Shown: positions 1 to 9,256, counted from the stretch's first letter. The stretch is DNA of 64,000 nt from Arthrobacter alpinus (GCF_900105965.1 NZ_FNTV01000001.1:2976001-3040000), one strand, 5' to 3'. Program-made: numbers and translations. Notes: generated by a model from the letters alone, not told the origin.

Positions 1-2
1 CC

Positions 3-1412
3 ACCATCCAAACCACGGTGACCAACGCTTTCGCGGTGCTCTTCAACAGTCCCGGAGATACTGTCCGCGGCAACGTGAATCTCGGCGTTACCCTAAACAG
101 TCCGGGCAATGCCATCTACACCGTCCGTGTGGAATATTCCGTGGCGGGCGCCAACAAGTGGAACACACTGTGCCTAAACCTGTTGTCCCCCTATCAATGC
201 ACCTGGGCCACGAGCCTCTTCGCCAATGACTTCTATGACCTTCGCGCCGTTGCCGTCTCGGGTTCCACCTCCACGTATTCGGATACCGTTGCCGATGTGC
301 AGGTAGACAACCTGGCGCCCACAGTGACAATGAGCGATCCCGGCTCGCCGTTGCGCGGCGTCAGCACTTTCACCGCCGTGGCCGCGGACGCGGACTCGGG
401 AGTCAATAACGTTCAGATTCAGTATCTCCGCACGGGCACAAGTACCTGGGCCACGCTTTGCACTGTGACGGAAGCGCCATACTCATGCCGGTTCGACACC
501 ACTGCGCTTGCCACCGCCTCCTACAATTTCAGGGCCATCGCAACAGACGAGGCCGGTAACAGCACAACGTCGGCGCAGGTCACCAACAAGTTGGTGGACA
601 ACACCGTGTCCTCGGTGTCCATGGAGGATCCAGGCGCGTACCTCTCGGGTAACGCAACACTCACGGCGGCGGCGAACTCGACCGCGGGCGTGACCAATGT
701 GCGGATCCAGTCATCACCGGCCAGTACCAACACCTGGACCACGCGTTGCACCCTGGCCGCGACACCGTATGTGTGCGCTTGGGACACGCGGACCGTGGCC
801 GACGGGCTGTACGATTTCCGCGCAGTCCTAACCGACGGTGCTGGCAAGGAAACAATCTCCACCGTGGTAACAGGACGGCGCGTGGACAATAGCCCGCTCC
901 GTGCTGCTGATGTTCAGGCCGCTAACGGCACCGGAGCTCTCGGCAAGTTTGATGCCGGCGACACCCTGACCTTCACCTACAGCCAGCAGGTCAATTTGGC
1001 ATCCGTCAGTCCGGGATGGGCCGGCGCCGCCCTGCCCGTGACGGTGCGGCTGCGTGATGGCAACGTCTCGGGGCTGGGTACCGGCAACAACGGGGACACT
1101 GTGGATGTCCAGCGCCCAGGCAGCTCAGTAAACCTTGGCTCGGTCAATACGAAGGGGAACTTCGCGAAGAACAAGAAGACCGTCTCCTTCAACGCCACGA
1201 TGACGGCCACAACAGTGACCGTCGGCGGCCTGCCCAGAACCGTGGTGACAGTGACCCTGGCAGCACCCGCCAGTGGGGCTGGCAGCCTCCGCACGTCCAC
1301 TACGTCACCGGCCATGGTGTGGACGCCAACCTCGTCCGTCTCCAGCACATCCGCAGTGCCGTGCTCCCTCGCCCCCATCACCGAATCGGGCACCCTCGAC
1401 CGCGACTTCTAA
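3..1412 (+). CDS. Ig-like repeat surface/secreted protein, 3' part (5' end outside window)
   Basis: The reading frame is open from the left edge, so this is the C-terminal part of a larger protein. Three successive repeats of about 95 residues each carry W-x-x-(L/R)-C, a P-Y-x-C about ten residues later and a Y-(D/N)-(L/F)-R-A strand. Each repeat probably holds one disulfide inside an Ig-like/Big-type fold. A threonine/serine-rich segment follows and the protein ends with ESGTLDRDF. No sortase motif or C-terminal membrane helix is visible. Such repeats are usual in exported adhesins or in spacers of extracellular enzymes. The N-terminal part, which would decide the function, is not visible. 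The coding call is firm; the surface location is inferred from the fold and the paired cysteines. Confidence 0.75.
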   Translation, partial: TIQTTVTNAFAVLFNSPGDTVRGNVNLGVTLNSPGNAIYTVRVEYSVAGANKWNTLCLNLLSPYQCTWATSLFANDFYDLRAVAVSGSTSTYSDTVADVQVDNLAPTVTMSDPGSPLRGVSTFTAVAADADSGVNNVQIQYLRTGTSTWATLCTVTEAPYSCRFDTTALATASYNFRAIATDEAGNSTTSAQVTNKLVDNTVSSVSMEDPGAYLSGNATLTAAANSTAGVTNVRIQSSPASTNTWTTRCTLAATPYVCAWDTRTVADGLYDFRAVLTDGAGKETISTVVTGRRVDNSPLRAADVQAANGTGALGKFDAGDTLTFTYSQQVNLASVSPGWAGAALPVTVRLRDGNVSGLGTGNNGDTVDVQRPGSSVNLGSVNTKGNFAKNKKTVSFNATMTATTVTVGGLPRTVVTVTLAAPASGAGSLRTSTTSPAMVWTPTSSVSSTSAVPCSLAPITESGTLDRDF

Positions 1413-1581
1413 GCTTCGTGTCCGTGCACCGTCAAGGACGAATCCGGTGCCGCCCCAAAAGTGGCGCCAGAGTCCCAGTAGACGGCTCGCAGACAGACGA
1501 GGAATCTTCGGCGAGTCCGCGCCGTTGCACACCATGGACGCCCACAACGGCTCCTAAGCAGTAAGGAAAGGAACCAACACC

Positions 1582-2520
1582 ATGAGTTCAACTATGAAGG
1601 CCATGACGTACGCACAATACGGTGGCACCGAGGTCCTGGAACAAACGCAGCGGCCAATACCCAAGGTCGCCCCCGGCGCCGTGCTGATTCGGGTTAAGGC
1701 TGCCGGCGTCAATCCCGTTGATTGGAAGATCATGTCTGGTGGACTGGACGGGCTCATGGATGTGAACTTCCCGGTTGTTCCAGGATGGGATGTTGCGGGT
1801 GTGGTGGAGGCTGTGGGCTTTGACACCCCCGATTTCGCGGTGGGAGACGCGGTCTACTCCTACGGCCGCCGCGACACCATCCAGGGCGGCACCTTCGCCG
1901 AACTCGTGGCTCTCCCGGCCGCCATCGTGGCCCATAAACCCGCATCGCTGAGCTGGGAACAAGCAGCCGCACTCCCGCTTACGGGCATGACCGCCCAACG
2001 CACACTCGATGCCCTGGCCGTTATGACAGGTGAAACACTGCTGATCCACAACGGTTCCGGAAGCGTGGGCCGCTCAGCCATTCAAATTGCCGTCAACGGC
2101 GGTGTACAGGTCATCGCCACGGGATCCGCTAAGAATCACGCTCGCCTGCGCGAATTGGGTGCCGAGCCCGTGGCATACGGCCCGGGCCTGGTGGAACGCG
2201 TCCGCGCGATTGCACCCGAAGGCGTCGACGCCGTTGCCGACTTCGCCGGTGACGTTGTTCAGGACACCCTCGCGTTGCTCAAAACTGATGGCCGGCATGC
2301 CTCCATCGCCGATTGGACCGTGTTTTCTCACGGCGGGCAGTACATCTGGGTCCGCCCTGGAACCGGGGAACTTGAACGGCTGAGCGCCCTGGTCGAAGAC
2401 GGCACACTCAGCGTCGATGTTGCCCAAACATTCCCGTTGCAGGAAGTGGCACAGGCCTTCGAGGCAAGCATGTCTGGCCACGGCACTGGCAAGATCGTCC
2501 TGACCGAATTCACCAACTAG
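1582..2520 (+). CDS. NADP-dependent quinone oxidoreductase-like MDR protein (zinc-free)
   Basis: This 312-residue protein belongs to the medium-chain dehydrogenase/reductase superfamily, quinone reductase branch. The N-terminal GroES-like half contains AGVNPVDWKI and GWDVAGVVEAVG. The nucleotide-binding half contains a glycine-rich NGSGSVGRSAIQ near residue 155. The ligands of the structural and catalytic zinc sites are absent, as expected for quinone reductases. It would reduce quinones or activated alkenes with NADPH in the cytoplasm. The ATG is preceded by AAGGAAAGGA at a good distance. It stands alone between an unrelated surface-protein gene and a hypothetical gene. The substrate cannot be predicted. 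Confidence 0.88.
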   Translation: MSSTMKAMTYAQYGGTEVLEQTQRPIPKVAPGAVLIRVKAAGVNPVDWKIMSGGLDGLMDVNFPVVPGWDVAGVVEAVGFDTPDFAVGDAVYSYGRRDTIQGGTFAELVALPAAIVAHKPASLSWEQAAALPLTGMTAQRTLDALAVMTGETLLIHNGSGSVGRSAIQIAVNGGVQVIATGSAKNHARLRELGAEPVAYGPGLVERVRAIAPEGVDAVADFAGDVVQDTLALLKTDGRHASIADWTVFSHGGQYIWVRPGTGELERLSALVEDGTLSVDVAQTFPLQEVAQAFEASMSGHGTGKIVLTEFTN

Positions 2521-2559
2521 CAAGACCACTTCAGCGATTCCTCAGCCAAGCCGCGCCTG

Positions 2560-2616
2560 AAGTACGACGGCGAAACCCGCCTTTCTGTGCGGGGCGAGCC
2601 GCCCGCCGTCGTACTT
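2560..2616. terminator. 13-bp perfect inverted repeat after the MDR gene
   Basis: AAGTACGACGGCG at 2560-2572 pairs perfectly with CGCCGTCGTACTT at 2604-2616 across a GC-rich 31-nt loop. It lies just downstream of the stop at 2520. There is no long T-run, so it is a terminator or RNA-stabilising hairpin by position only. Confidence 0.55.
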
Positions 2617-2671
2617 TGGGCAAGTGCCGCTACGGTTAAGGGGTCCTACCCCGCTGACCGCAAGGAACCCT

Positions 2672-3865
2672 GTGGCCCAGAAGAACAAGAAGTCCCGTTT
2701 CGGCAACCCGGCCAAAGCCGCCGCCGACGCAGCCGCCCGCGGAAAGACAGCGGCGCCCACTGCGGATATGCGGTTGGAGCGGGCCATGGAATCGTTGTCG
2801 CCGGGATTTGTGGCGTGGCTGGAATCGCAGAGCCGGCCGGACAAGTCGATCGACATGAGTCTGATGATCCTGGACGATTTCTTTGACATGTACCGCATCA
2901 TTGAGCCGCAGACCGATCCCACAGCGCTTGTTCCTGCCGCGGTCCAGGAGGTCATGGAAGTCACCGCTCACGCCAATCCTCTCGGTGTGCTTTCCTTGCG
3001 TGGCGGTGTCAGGGATTATGTGAACTATTTGGCTCATGCCAAACTCTGGACGGGCACGGCAGAAGATCTTCCCGCAGTTCAGGCGGAGCTGACCCGGACC
3101 GACGGTGCCAATGAGGCCGGCGGTTATGAAGATGGCGTGGTGGACGTGGACAATTACGAATTCGCCGATGTCTACATCCCGGAACTCACGCAGCAGGAAA
3201 CCCTCGACACGGTGTTGAACACTCCGCTGTGGAAGAACGCGATGGCGCTGCTGGATTGGATCGCGGACGGCAAGGACGTCACCGAGCACAACACACTGGT
3301 GGACCATGAGGGCGGCGCGGCTGCTCTAAGCCACAGTGGTTTGGGCCTCATGAGCGCCGCCACCGCCTTCACCACGCCGGAGGAGTACCGCGCCGCCCGG
3401 CTTTCCCTCTACTGGGACATGCTGGATGTTGCCGGCCTGATCACCATCAAGGATTCGCTGGCCTACGTTACAAAGCCAGCCGTAGATTCTTCCGGCGATG
3501 AGGAGGACGTCATTGAGACGATGAGGGAACTCATTGGCCTCTTCATCTTCACGGTCACCCTGGCCGGCACAGAAGAGCTGGACGTCGAATACTGGCAGCT
3601 GGAAATGACCGATTGGTTGGTCCAGTGCTCCTCGGAATACCCTCCGGAAGCTGAGCCCCTAATCCAGGCTCTGGTGGATCCTGACACAGTGCATCCGGAC
3701 ATTCTTGCCGCTGCCCAAAACATTGCCCAATGGGCTGACGAAGGCTTGGTCACCGTGGGCGAATTCATTGAAGTGCCGCCGGCTTTCCGTGCGGACGTCT
3801 TCGACATGCTCAGCGACGACCTGCCGATCAATGCGGTTGGCCCGGGCGCCACGCAACTGCCGTAA
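2672..3865 (+). CDS. Conserved hypothetical protein, 397 aa
   Basis: I do not recognise a named domain. The chosen start is GTG at 2672, because AAGGA lies at 2662-2666 and an upstream in-frame start would lack a ribosome site. The protein opens with a basic, alanine-rich segment (AQKNKKSRFGNPAKAAADAAARG) like the linker tails of some actinobacterial cytoplasmic proteins. The rest is acidic and helical with no signal peptide or membrane segment. It is a single gene, with an inverted repeat upstream and a convergent flavoprotein gene downstream. Codon use is typical of the core genome here, so it is probably expressed and conserved. Confidence 0.75.
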   Translation: MAQKNKKSRFGNPAKAAADAAARGKTAAPTADMRLERAMESLSPGFVAWLESQSRPDKSIDMSLMILDDFFDMYRIIEPQTDPTALVPAAVQEVMEVTAHANPLGVLSLRGGVRDYVNYLAHAKLWTGTAEDLPAVQAELTRTDGANEAGGYEDGVVDVDNYEFADVYIPELTQQETLDTVLNTPLWKNAMALLDWIADGKDVTEHNTLVDHEGGAAALSHSGLGLMSAATAFTTPEEYRAARLSLYWDMLDVAGLITIKDSLAYVTKPAVDSSGDEEDVIETMRELIGLFIFTVTLAGTEELDVEYWQLEMTDWLVQCSSEYPPEAEPLIQALVDPDTVHPDILAAAQNIAQWADEGLVTVGEFIEVPPAFRADVFDMLSDDLPINAVGPGATQLP

Positions 3866-3926
3866 ATGTGATGCGGGGTTCTCGAAAACCCGAGGTCAAG
3901 TGATGCGGCGTTGAGTAAACCGGGAA

Positions 3927-5819
3927 CTACCGCAGCGGCTGCATGGTCCGGGCGAAGAAATCCGCCAGCTCCGTGGTCGCCTGAAGCGGCAGGACGTTGG
4001 CCACATACTGGTCAGGGCGGACCACCACCACGGCGCCGTCCCGGCTGATCCCCCGGGCTTGGAAAATGTCATGGTCGGGATCCGCAGCATAGACCAGCTC
4101 GTAGTCGATCAGCCCGAACGGTCCGGTGCGCGGCATGAACGTGACCGGCACACGGCGCAGATCCACACCCTCAAAATCCTGTTGGGCAATGAGCAACACA
4201 TCAAAGACGGCGTCAATGTCGCCGTCCGCCGGCGTGTACTTCAGCAACGGCGAATCATCCGATGTGGACAGCCAGCGGGCCCACTCCAACAGCGCCGACG
4301 GCTCCCCCACAGCGGGCGAATCGGCAAAGGCGTAGAGCCGCCAACGTCCGTCCGCCCGGTGATGGTGGCCTAGTTGCACGGGGTTCACATCGGCCACGCG
4401 AACCACGGGAGCCGACTTGAACCGCTTGCCCACAGGGAATCCGGTGGCCAGCTCCTGATGCGTAGCTTCGGCCACGATCATGGACGGCTGGTACTGGGTC
4501 ATGAATCCGGCCGGAAACTCGAAGGTCCGCACATAGAAGTCCTCAAGCTCGGTGGAATCCCCTCCGTCCTCGGGCCGCTTGGCCATCAACGAAGACCACT
4601 GAAGATCAAAGTCAATGAGGTTCTTGGCAATGACCTTCCGCTCCGCCGAATACGTGGCAAGCAGGCTGGCCGGGCTGCGTCCCTCCAAAACATGCGCGAT
4701 CTTCCACGCCAGATTGAAGCCGTCCTGCATGGAGACGTTCATGCCCTGCCCCGCCTTGGCACTGTGCGTGTGGCAAGCATCGCCTGTGATGAAGACCCGC
4801 GGCAGGCGGTCATCGAGCTGATCCAGTGGAACGTCGTCGAACCTGTCCGTCAAGCGGTGCCCCACCTCGTAGACACTGTTCCAGGCAACGCTGCGCACAT
4901 CCAGGGTGTACGGGTGCAGGATCCTGTTCGCCTTCGCAATGACCTGCTCGATCGTGGTGTCCCGGACGCTGCGGTCGCCGCCTGCCACCACCTCGCCAAG
5001 GTCAACATACATGCGGAACAAGGAGCCACCCTCGCGCGGAATCAGCAGGATGTTCCCGCCGTCCTCGGACTGGATGGCGCACTTGGAGCGGATGTCAGGA
5101 AAATCCGTGACGGCCAAAACGTCCATGACACCCCACGCGTGGTTTGCATGGACACTCGTGTGCCGGGCGCCGATCGATTCACGGACCGCGCTGTGCGCCC
5201 CATCCGCGCCCACCACATACTTGGCGTGGACAACCCGTTCGACGCCGGCCAACTCGCCCTGGGTGCCCACCAACGTCACAGCCACCGGATATTCGCCCTC
5301 GGCGGCAATCTCCAAGCTGCGGAACTCCCACCCGTAATCGGGCTTGATCCGTGCCGGTGAATACGCCATGACCTCGGCAAAGTAGTCCAAGACGCGGGCC
5401 TGGTTCACGATCAGGTGCGGAAATTCGCTGATGCCCGTGGTGTCATCGGGAGCCCGCGCAGCCCGCACAATCTTGCTGCGGTCCGCTGGGTCCGGTTTCC
5501 AAAAAACGGTGGCCGTGATCCGGTACGCCTCTGCAATGATGCGCTCGGCAAAGCCAAAGGCCTGGAAGGTCTCCACGCTGCGGGCCTGAATGCCGTCGGC
5601 CTGGCCAATCTCCAGACGTCCGCCGCGGCGTTCCACAATGCGGGTGTTGATGTTCGGGAATGCCGAAAGCTGAGCTGCGGCGATCATGCCAGCGGGCCCT
5701 GAACCCACGATCAGCACATCCATCAATTCTGGCAATTGCGCCGGCCTGTCAACTCCGGTTCCGGCCGCCGGTTTGATGCGCGGATCCCCTGAAACGTATC
5801 CGTGCTGATGGAACTGCAC
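3927..5819 (-). CDS. FAD-dependent aromatic hydroxylase (phenol 2-monooxygenase / 3-hydroxybenzoate 4-monooxygenase type)
   Basis: Flavoprotein monooxygenase of 630 residues, the size usual for the phenol-hydroxylase branch. The Rossmann motif GSGPAG is at residues 39-44. A second FAD motif, FITGDACHTHSAKAGQGMN, lies past the middle, followed by a C-terminal thioredoxin-like domain ending in LADFFARTM. The GTG start at 5819 follows GAGGAGG at good spacing; an in-frame frame extension upstream lacks a ribosome site. It would hydroxylate a phenolic substrate using NADPH and O2. No ring-cleavage gene lies beside it, so the natural substrate and pathway are open. It ends convergent to the 2672-3865 gene. 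Confidence 0.88.
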   Translation of the reverse strand: MQFHQHGYVSGDPRIKPAAGTGVDRPAQLPELMDVLIVGSGPAGMIAAAQLSAFPNINTRIVERRGGRLEIGQADGIQARSVETFQAFGFAERIIAEAYRITATVFWKPDPADRSKIVRAARAPDDTTGISEFPHLIVNQARVLDYFAEVMAYSPARIKPDYGWEFRSLEIAAEGEYPVAVTLVGTQGELAGVERVVHAKYVVGADGAHSAVRESIGARHTSVHANHAWGVMDVLAVTDFPDIRSKCAIQSEDGGNILLIPREGGSLFRMYVDLGEVVAGGDRSVRDTTIEQVIAKANRILHPYTLDVRSVAWNSVYEVGHRLTDRFDDVPLDQLDDRLPRVFITGDACHTHSAKAGQGMNVSMQDGFNLAWKIAHVLEGRSPASLLATYSAERKVIAKNLIDFDLQWSSLMAKRPEDGGDSTELEDFYVRTFEFPAGFMTQYQPSMIVAEATHQELATGFPVGKRFKSAPVVRVADVNPVQLGHHHRADGRWRLYAFADSPAVGEPSALLEWARWLSTSDDSPLLKYTPADGDIDAVFDVLLIAQQDFEGVDLRRVPVTFMPRTGPFGLIDYELVYAADPDHDIFQARGISRDGAVVVVRPDQYVANVLPLQATTELADFFARTMQPLR

Positions 5820-5916
5820 CCAGGTTCCTCCTCGTTGCGCAACCGGTTCTCTGTGATCATCATGTGCCACTTGGGCACCCCAATCAAGAGGCACGCCGCG
5901 CACCCAAGGCAAGGTT

Positions 5917-5950
5917 CCGGCGTCGGGCGTTATCCAAGGCCCGACGCCGG
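5917..5950 (-). terminator. 12-bp stem hairpin 3' of the GIY-YIG gene
   Basis: CCGGCGTCGGGC (5917-5928) and GCCCGACGCCGG (5939-5950) pair perfectly around a 10-nt loop, 17 bp after the stop of the minus-strand gene ending at 5967. It sits between two minus-strand genes, so it probably separates their transcripts. Confidence 0.65.
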
Positions 5951-5966
5951 GACTTTTAGTCCGCGC

Positions 5967-6485
5967 TTAGCCCTTGTCGCGCAGGGCGTTACGTTGTGCA
6001 GCGGCGGTGACCGCCGAGACGTGCAGCTGCTCGGGTGAGCGGCCGTCACGGTTCAATGGCGGGCAGAGTTCTTCGCGCATGGCATCCTCGAGGCCGGAGA
6101 CGGGTTCAAGCTCTGGCACCACGGCAAACGACATGCCAAGGTTCGCCACCATCCACGCGCTGAGCACCTCTTCGTCGACATCGGTCAACCGTGGATGCGC
6201 TGATTTTCCGTGCCACTGCGCCTGCAGCCCCAAGATGGCTGCCAGGGAACGGCGGAGGGTGGACTTGGAAGTTTGCACCGCGTGGTGCTTGGCGCGGCTG
6301 CGCAGGTTCGTCGCCTTGCCAACGTACAACAAGTCACCACGCTTCAGCGGCGTCAATTCTGCGGGCCAGTTCGCGTCCTTGGGCAGGGCGCCCGTCAAGA
6401 ATATTTTGTACATGCCGGGGGCAAAAGGCATCGCCTGCCACGATTTTTTGGCAGGGGCCGTGCCTGTCCATTTGAGATTTTCCAT
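5967..6485 (-). CDS. GIY-YIG nuclease-fold protein, 172 aa
   Basis: The first half carries the GIY-YIG pattern: PGMYK at residues 23-27, then LLYVGKATNLRSRAKHH about 30 residues later. The Y, the YVGK strand and the arginine typical of this nuclease superfamily are present. The C-terminal half (from about residue 90) contains WMVANLGMSF and LCPPLNRDGR, resembling the end of small stand-alone GIY-YIG proteins. The start ATG at 6485 (MENLKW) was chosen because translation upstream of it has non-coding composition. Stand-alone members act on DNA, but the role here is unknown. It may be co-transcribed with the gene ending at 6595, 109 bp upstream. Confidence 0.7.
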   Translation of the reverse strand: MENLKWTGTAPAKKSWQAMPFAPGMYKIFLTGALPKDANWPAELTPLKRGDLLYVGKATNLRSRAKHHAVQTSKSTLRRSLAAILGLQAQWHGKSAHPRLTDVDEEVLSAWMVANLGMSFAVVPELEPVSGLEDAMREELCPPLNRDGRSPEQLHVSAVTAAAQRNALRDKG

Positions 6486-6594
6486 GGCTTTGAGCCTACG
6501 GCAAAGCAGGGTTCCTACTTTCCCCAGGTTCCAGAAATTCCAAGGGTGGGACACCTTGCGGCGCCCCACCCTTGTGCCTGGCAGGAAGATCCAG

Positions 6595-7434
6595 CTAAGC
6601 GTCGGCGAGTTCGTCGTCCAGCTCAAATTCAACTGTGGCAATGACTTCCTGCGCCCGCGGATCGATCATGACGGCCTCGATGTCATCGTCGATCATGATG
6701 AATTCGCCCTTGTCAGTGGTGAAATGCCACGCCAAAACCTTCGCACCGTTGTGCTCATAGTTGGGATCACCCATGGTGATCTTGACGAACTCGTGGCCGG
6801 CAACTGAGCAAAGCTCGCGGATGACCTGCTCAAATTCGGGGGCATCCTCCAATTCTGCCTCGGCCCGGCGCGCCTCGAGATCGGTGACAGTTGCCACACG
6901 AGTGGCGATGTGTGCGGCCAACTCTTCGGCGTCCAAAATCAGCAGCCCCTCTTGCCCGCGCAGCCACTGGGCGTTGAGCCCGGTGACGTCCTCGGATTCG
7001 AACAGCTCCTCAAATTCGTTGTCCAATTCCTCCATGGCGATGACTCCCGCTGAGCGCTCGGACTCCTCGTCGGATTCGTCCTCAAGGTAGGCCTCGGCGT
7101 CCTTCTCGGAGAGGAGATCGTAGAGCCCGGCCGTACGGTTGAACAGTTCCAGATGCGCCTTTGCCCCCATCGCCTCAAAGCCTTCCCGAATGTAGGCATC
7201 GAGCTCCTCGCGATCGGGCGTCATGAAAACGTACTGGGCGAATCCGCCGTCAAGCGCTTGGGTGAGGTAAAAGTCCACGAAGTAGCTGCGCAACGCGTTG
7301 GGTGCAATTTCATCTGCGTTCAGGAGGGCCAGGTACATCTCATTCACCACGGAAACATTGTCTCCAACAACATCTTCGTTATCGGCAGCTGCGCCGTCGG
7401 TGGTCAATACGACTGGGAATTGGTTCGTGGTCAT
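6595..7434 (-). CDS. DMP19/DUF4375-like hypothetical protein, 279 aa
   Basis: The N-terminal 90 residues fit the DUF4375 (DMP19-like) pattern: a helical start VVNEMYLALLN, then RSYFVDFYLTQALDGGFAQY, where the conserved G-G-F-x-Q-(Y/F) is visible. The remainder is strongly acidic, with glutamate-rich helices, and ends in a beta segment containing GDPNYEHNGAKVLAWHF. There is no signal peptide or membrane helix. DMP19 is a DNA-mimic protein in Neisseria, and the acidic character here would suit such a role, but that is only an analogy. The gene is transcribed away from the RamB-like gene's terminator hairpin. Confidence 0.65.
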   Translation of the reverse strand: MTTNQFPVVLTTDGAAADNEDVVGDNVSVVNEMYLALLNADEIAPNALRSYFVDFYLTQALDGGFAQYVFMTPDREELDAYIREGFEAMGAKAHLELFNRTAGLYDLLSEKDAEAYLEDESDEESERSAGVIAMEELDNEFEELFESEDVTGLNAQWLRGQEGLLILDAEELAAHIATRVATVTDLEARRAEAELEDAPEFEQVIRELCSVAGHEFVKITMGDPNYEHNGAKVLAWHFTTDKGEFIMIDDDIEAVMIDPRAQEVIATVEFELDDELADA

Positions 7435-7572
7435 GAAAGTTCCTCACTCTTGGGAGCCTTGGTGCTCTTGACACCTTCACGCTATGTTGCCCCGCCGGAC
7501 CGCAGACCCATTGTGAGGTGAACTTGGGGCGAAGATCTAGGAAACGTTGCCCCGGCACCGATCCCACCTGCC

Positions 7573-7626
7573 GACCCGTCACGTAGTGCTGCTTTGAACA
7601 TTCAAAGCAGCACTATGTGACGGGTC
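7573..7626. terminator. 26-bp near-perfect hairpin downstream of the RamB-like gene
   Basis: Arms 7573-7598 and 7601-7626 pair over 26 bp with a single G-T mismatch and a 2-nt loop (core TGCTGCTTTGAA / TTCAAAGCAGCA). It lies 12 bp after the stop of the minus-strand regulator gene and about 140 bp upstream of the next minus-strand gene. The length far exceeds an ordinary intrinsic terminator. Confidence 0.7.
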
Positions 7627-7637
7627 ACCGGGATGCT

Positions 7638-9134
7638 CTACCGCCCTTCGTGGGCCGCCAGGAACTTGTACACCTCTGTCTCATCAACTCCGGGGAATGC
7701 GCCCTGCGGCATGGCGGCCAGCAGGTGCGAATTGGCGCGCGTGGACGGCCAGGCGTTGCCTGCCCACTCCGCAGACAGTTCGGCAGGTGGCCGGCGGCAA
7801 CAGTCGGGGTCCGGGCACTTGGACTGCGAACGCTCGGTTGTCTCACGCCCGCGGAACCACTTCACATGGGCATAGGGAACGCCGATGCTCAGTGAATACT
7901 CACCCGAGGAATGCCGCTCCGTCCTTGCCGTGCACCAGTAGGTTCCGACGGCGGTGTCCGTGTATTGGTTGAACGCCCTGAACTTGTCCGGCACATCAAA
8001 CACCGCGCGTGAGGTCCAAAACCGGCATACGGACTGCCCCTCGATCGCGCCGGTGTGATCGGCCGGGAAGTTCACGCCGTCGTTCTCATAGGCCTTGTGA
8101 ATGATCCCCGATTCATGCACCTTCTGGAAATGCGTGGTGATCCCCAAGTGTTCCGTGGCCAGATTGGTGAATCTATGCGCCGCAGTCTCATAGGAAACGG
8201 AGAACGCGTCGCGAATGTCCTCGATGGCCAGTTCCTTGGCAGCCTTGGCCTCCTTGAGAAAGTCCACTGTGGCCCGTTCCGGCATCAGCAGCGACGCCGC
8301 AAAGTAGTTGGTGTACACGCGCTGGCGTAGAAAGTCTGCGTAGTCCGTGGGTGTCTGGTGACCCAAAACGTAGTGGCCCAGCGCCTGCAACAGCACCGAA
8401 CGGGGGTCATGGTCGGAGCGTTGGCCCTGCGTGAGATAAATTCGGCGATTCTTCAAATCCGTCACCGAACGGGTTGAGTGCGGCAGATCCCCCACATAGT
8501 GAAGGTCGAATCCGAGGTGCTCGGCGACGTCGGCCGCCACGTGGTGGGACAGCGGTCCGCGGTCATGGCCCACCTTGGCCAACAGCTCCTGGGCCTGGCG
8601 TTCAATTTCCGGGTAATAGTTGTTGCGCTCACGCATTTCCATGCGCAGTTCAGTGTTGGCCCGGCGCGCCTCCTCCGGGGTTGCAGACTGCTCATCCAAC
8701 CGCCGCTCCAGCTCGTGCTGCAGACCCACCAACGACTCGAGCACTTCCGTGGAAAGCCGTGAGCTGACGCGGACGGTGGGCAATCCGAGCGACTGGTACA
8801 GCGGTCCGCGCTGCGCCCTCTCCAGCTCGATTTCCAGCGCCGCCCGCCGGCTGGGAGGCTCGGCCCCCAAGAGCTGTTCAAGCCCGACGCCGAGTGCCCC
8901 GGCAAGTGCCTGCAGCAGCCCCAGCTTGGGCTCCCTTTTCCCGTTTTCGATCAGCGAAAGTTGCGACGGCGCGGCGCCCACCTGGACGCCCAGATCATCC
9001 AAGGTCATGCCCAAGTTCTTGCGCAGGTGCCGCACCCTCCTGCCCAAGGAGATGATGTCCAGTTCCGGTTTTGCGCCGGCTCCCTTGCCACGCGGCGTCA
9101 ACGGCACTCCTGTGTTCCAGCCCACATTCGTCAT
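7638..9134 (-). CDS. ramB: RamB/ScfR-type regulator of acetate metabolism (HTH-XRE with IrrE-like and C-terminal ScfR domains)
   Basis: A protein of 498 residues. An XRE helix-turn-helix lies at residues 28-83 (LRKNLGMTLDDLGV, then PSQLSLIENGKREPK). A coiled segment follows, then an ImmA/IrrE-like domain around 165-300 whose metal motif is degenerate (QALGHYVLGH). The C-terminal ScfR-type domain ends with a cysteine cluster CPDPDCC. This architecture matches RamB of Corynebacterium and Mycobacterium, which controls aceA, aceB and acetate activation genes. Its gene is divergent from aceA with 148 bp between starts, as expected for a local regulator. The likely operator is the dyad at 9236-9256. 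The symbol is assigned by architecture and location. Confidence 0.85.
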   Translation of the reverse strand: MTNVGWNTGVPLTPRGKGAGAKPELDIISLGRRVRHLRKNLGMTLDDLGVQVGAAPSQLSLIENGKREPKLGLLQALAGALGVGLEQLLGAEPPSRRAALEIELERAQRGPLYQSLGLPTVRVSSRLSTEVLESLVGLQHELERRLDEQSATPEEARRANTELRMEMRERNNYYPEIERQAQELLAKVGHDRGPLSHHVAADVAEHLGFDLHYVGDLPHSTRSVTDLKNRRIYLTQGQRSDHDPRSVLLQALGHYVLGHQTPTDYADFLRQRVYTNYFAASLLMPERATVDFLKEAKAAKELAIEDIRDAFSVSYETAAHRFTNLATEHLGITTHFQKVHESGIIHKAYENDGVNFPADHTGAIEGQSVCRFWTSRAVFDVPDKFRAFNQYTDTAVGTYWCTARTERHSSGEYSLSIGVPYAHVKWFRGRETTERSQSKCPDPDCCRRPPAELSAEWAGNAWPSTRANSHLLAAMPQGAFPGVDETEVYKFLAAHEGR

Positions 9135-9235
9135 TTCTTGAGAATACGCGAAGAACTGCCATTCTTTCCAGCGATTACCCCTAGTAAGCCCTTGAAAAGC
9201 GCTGAATAGTAGAAATCACGAAGAAGAACGCAAGG

Positions 9236-9256
9236 TTTCAGCTTCAATCGCTGAAA
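9236..9256 (+). promoter_or_regulatory. Candidate operator dyad in the aceA leader
   Basis: TTTCAGC (9236-9242) and GCTGAAA (9250-9256) form a perfect 7-bp inverted repeat with a 7-bp spacer, about 27 bp upstream of the aceA start and just before its AGGAG ribosome site. An extra GCTGAA half-site is at 9201. The position suits repression of aceA by the divergent RamB-like protein. The sequence does not match the published corynebacterial RamB consensus, so the assignment is inference. Confidence 0.4.

Noticed and set aside
4374..5360. 328-codon open frame on the plus strand
   Set aside because: It lies antisense inside the FAD monooxygenase gene, whose FAD motifs and ribosome site are clear; the frame has no domain and reflects GC bias.
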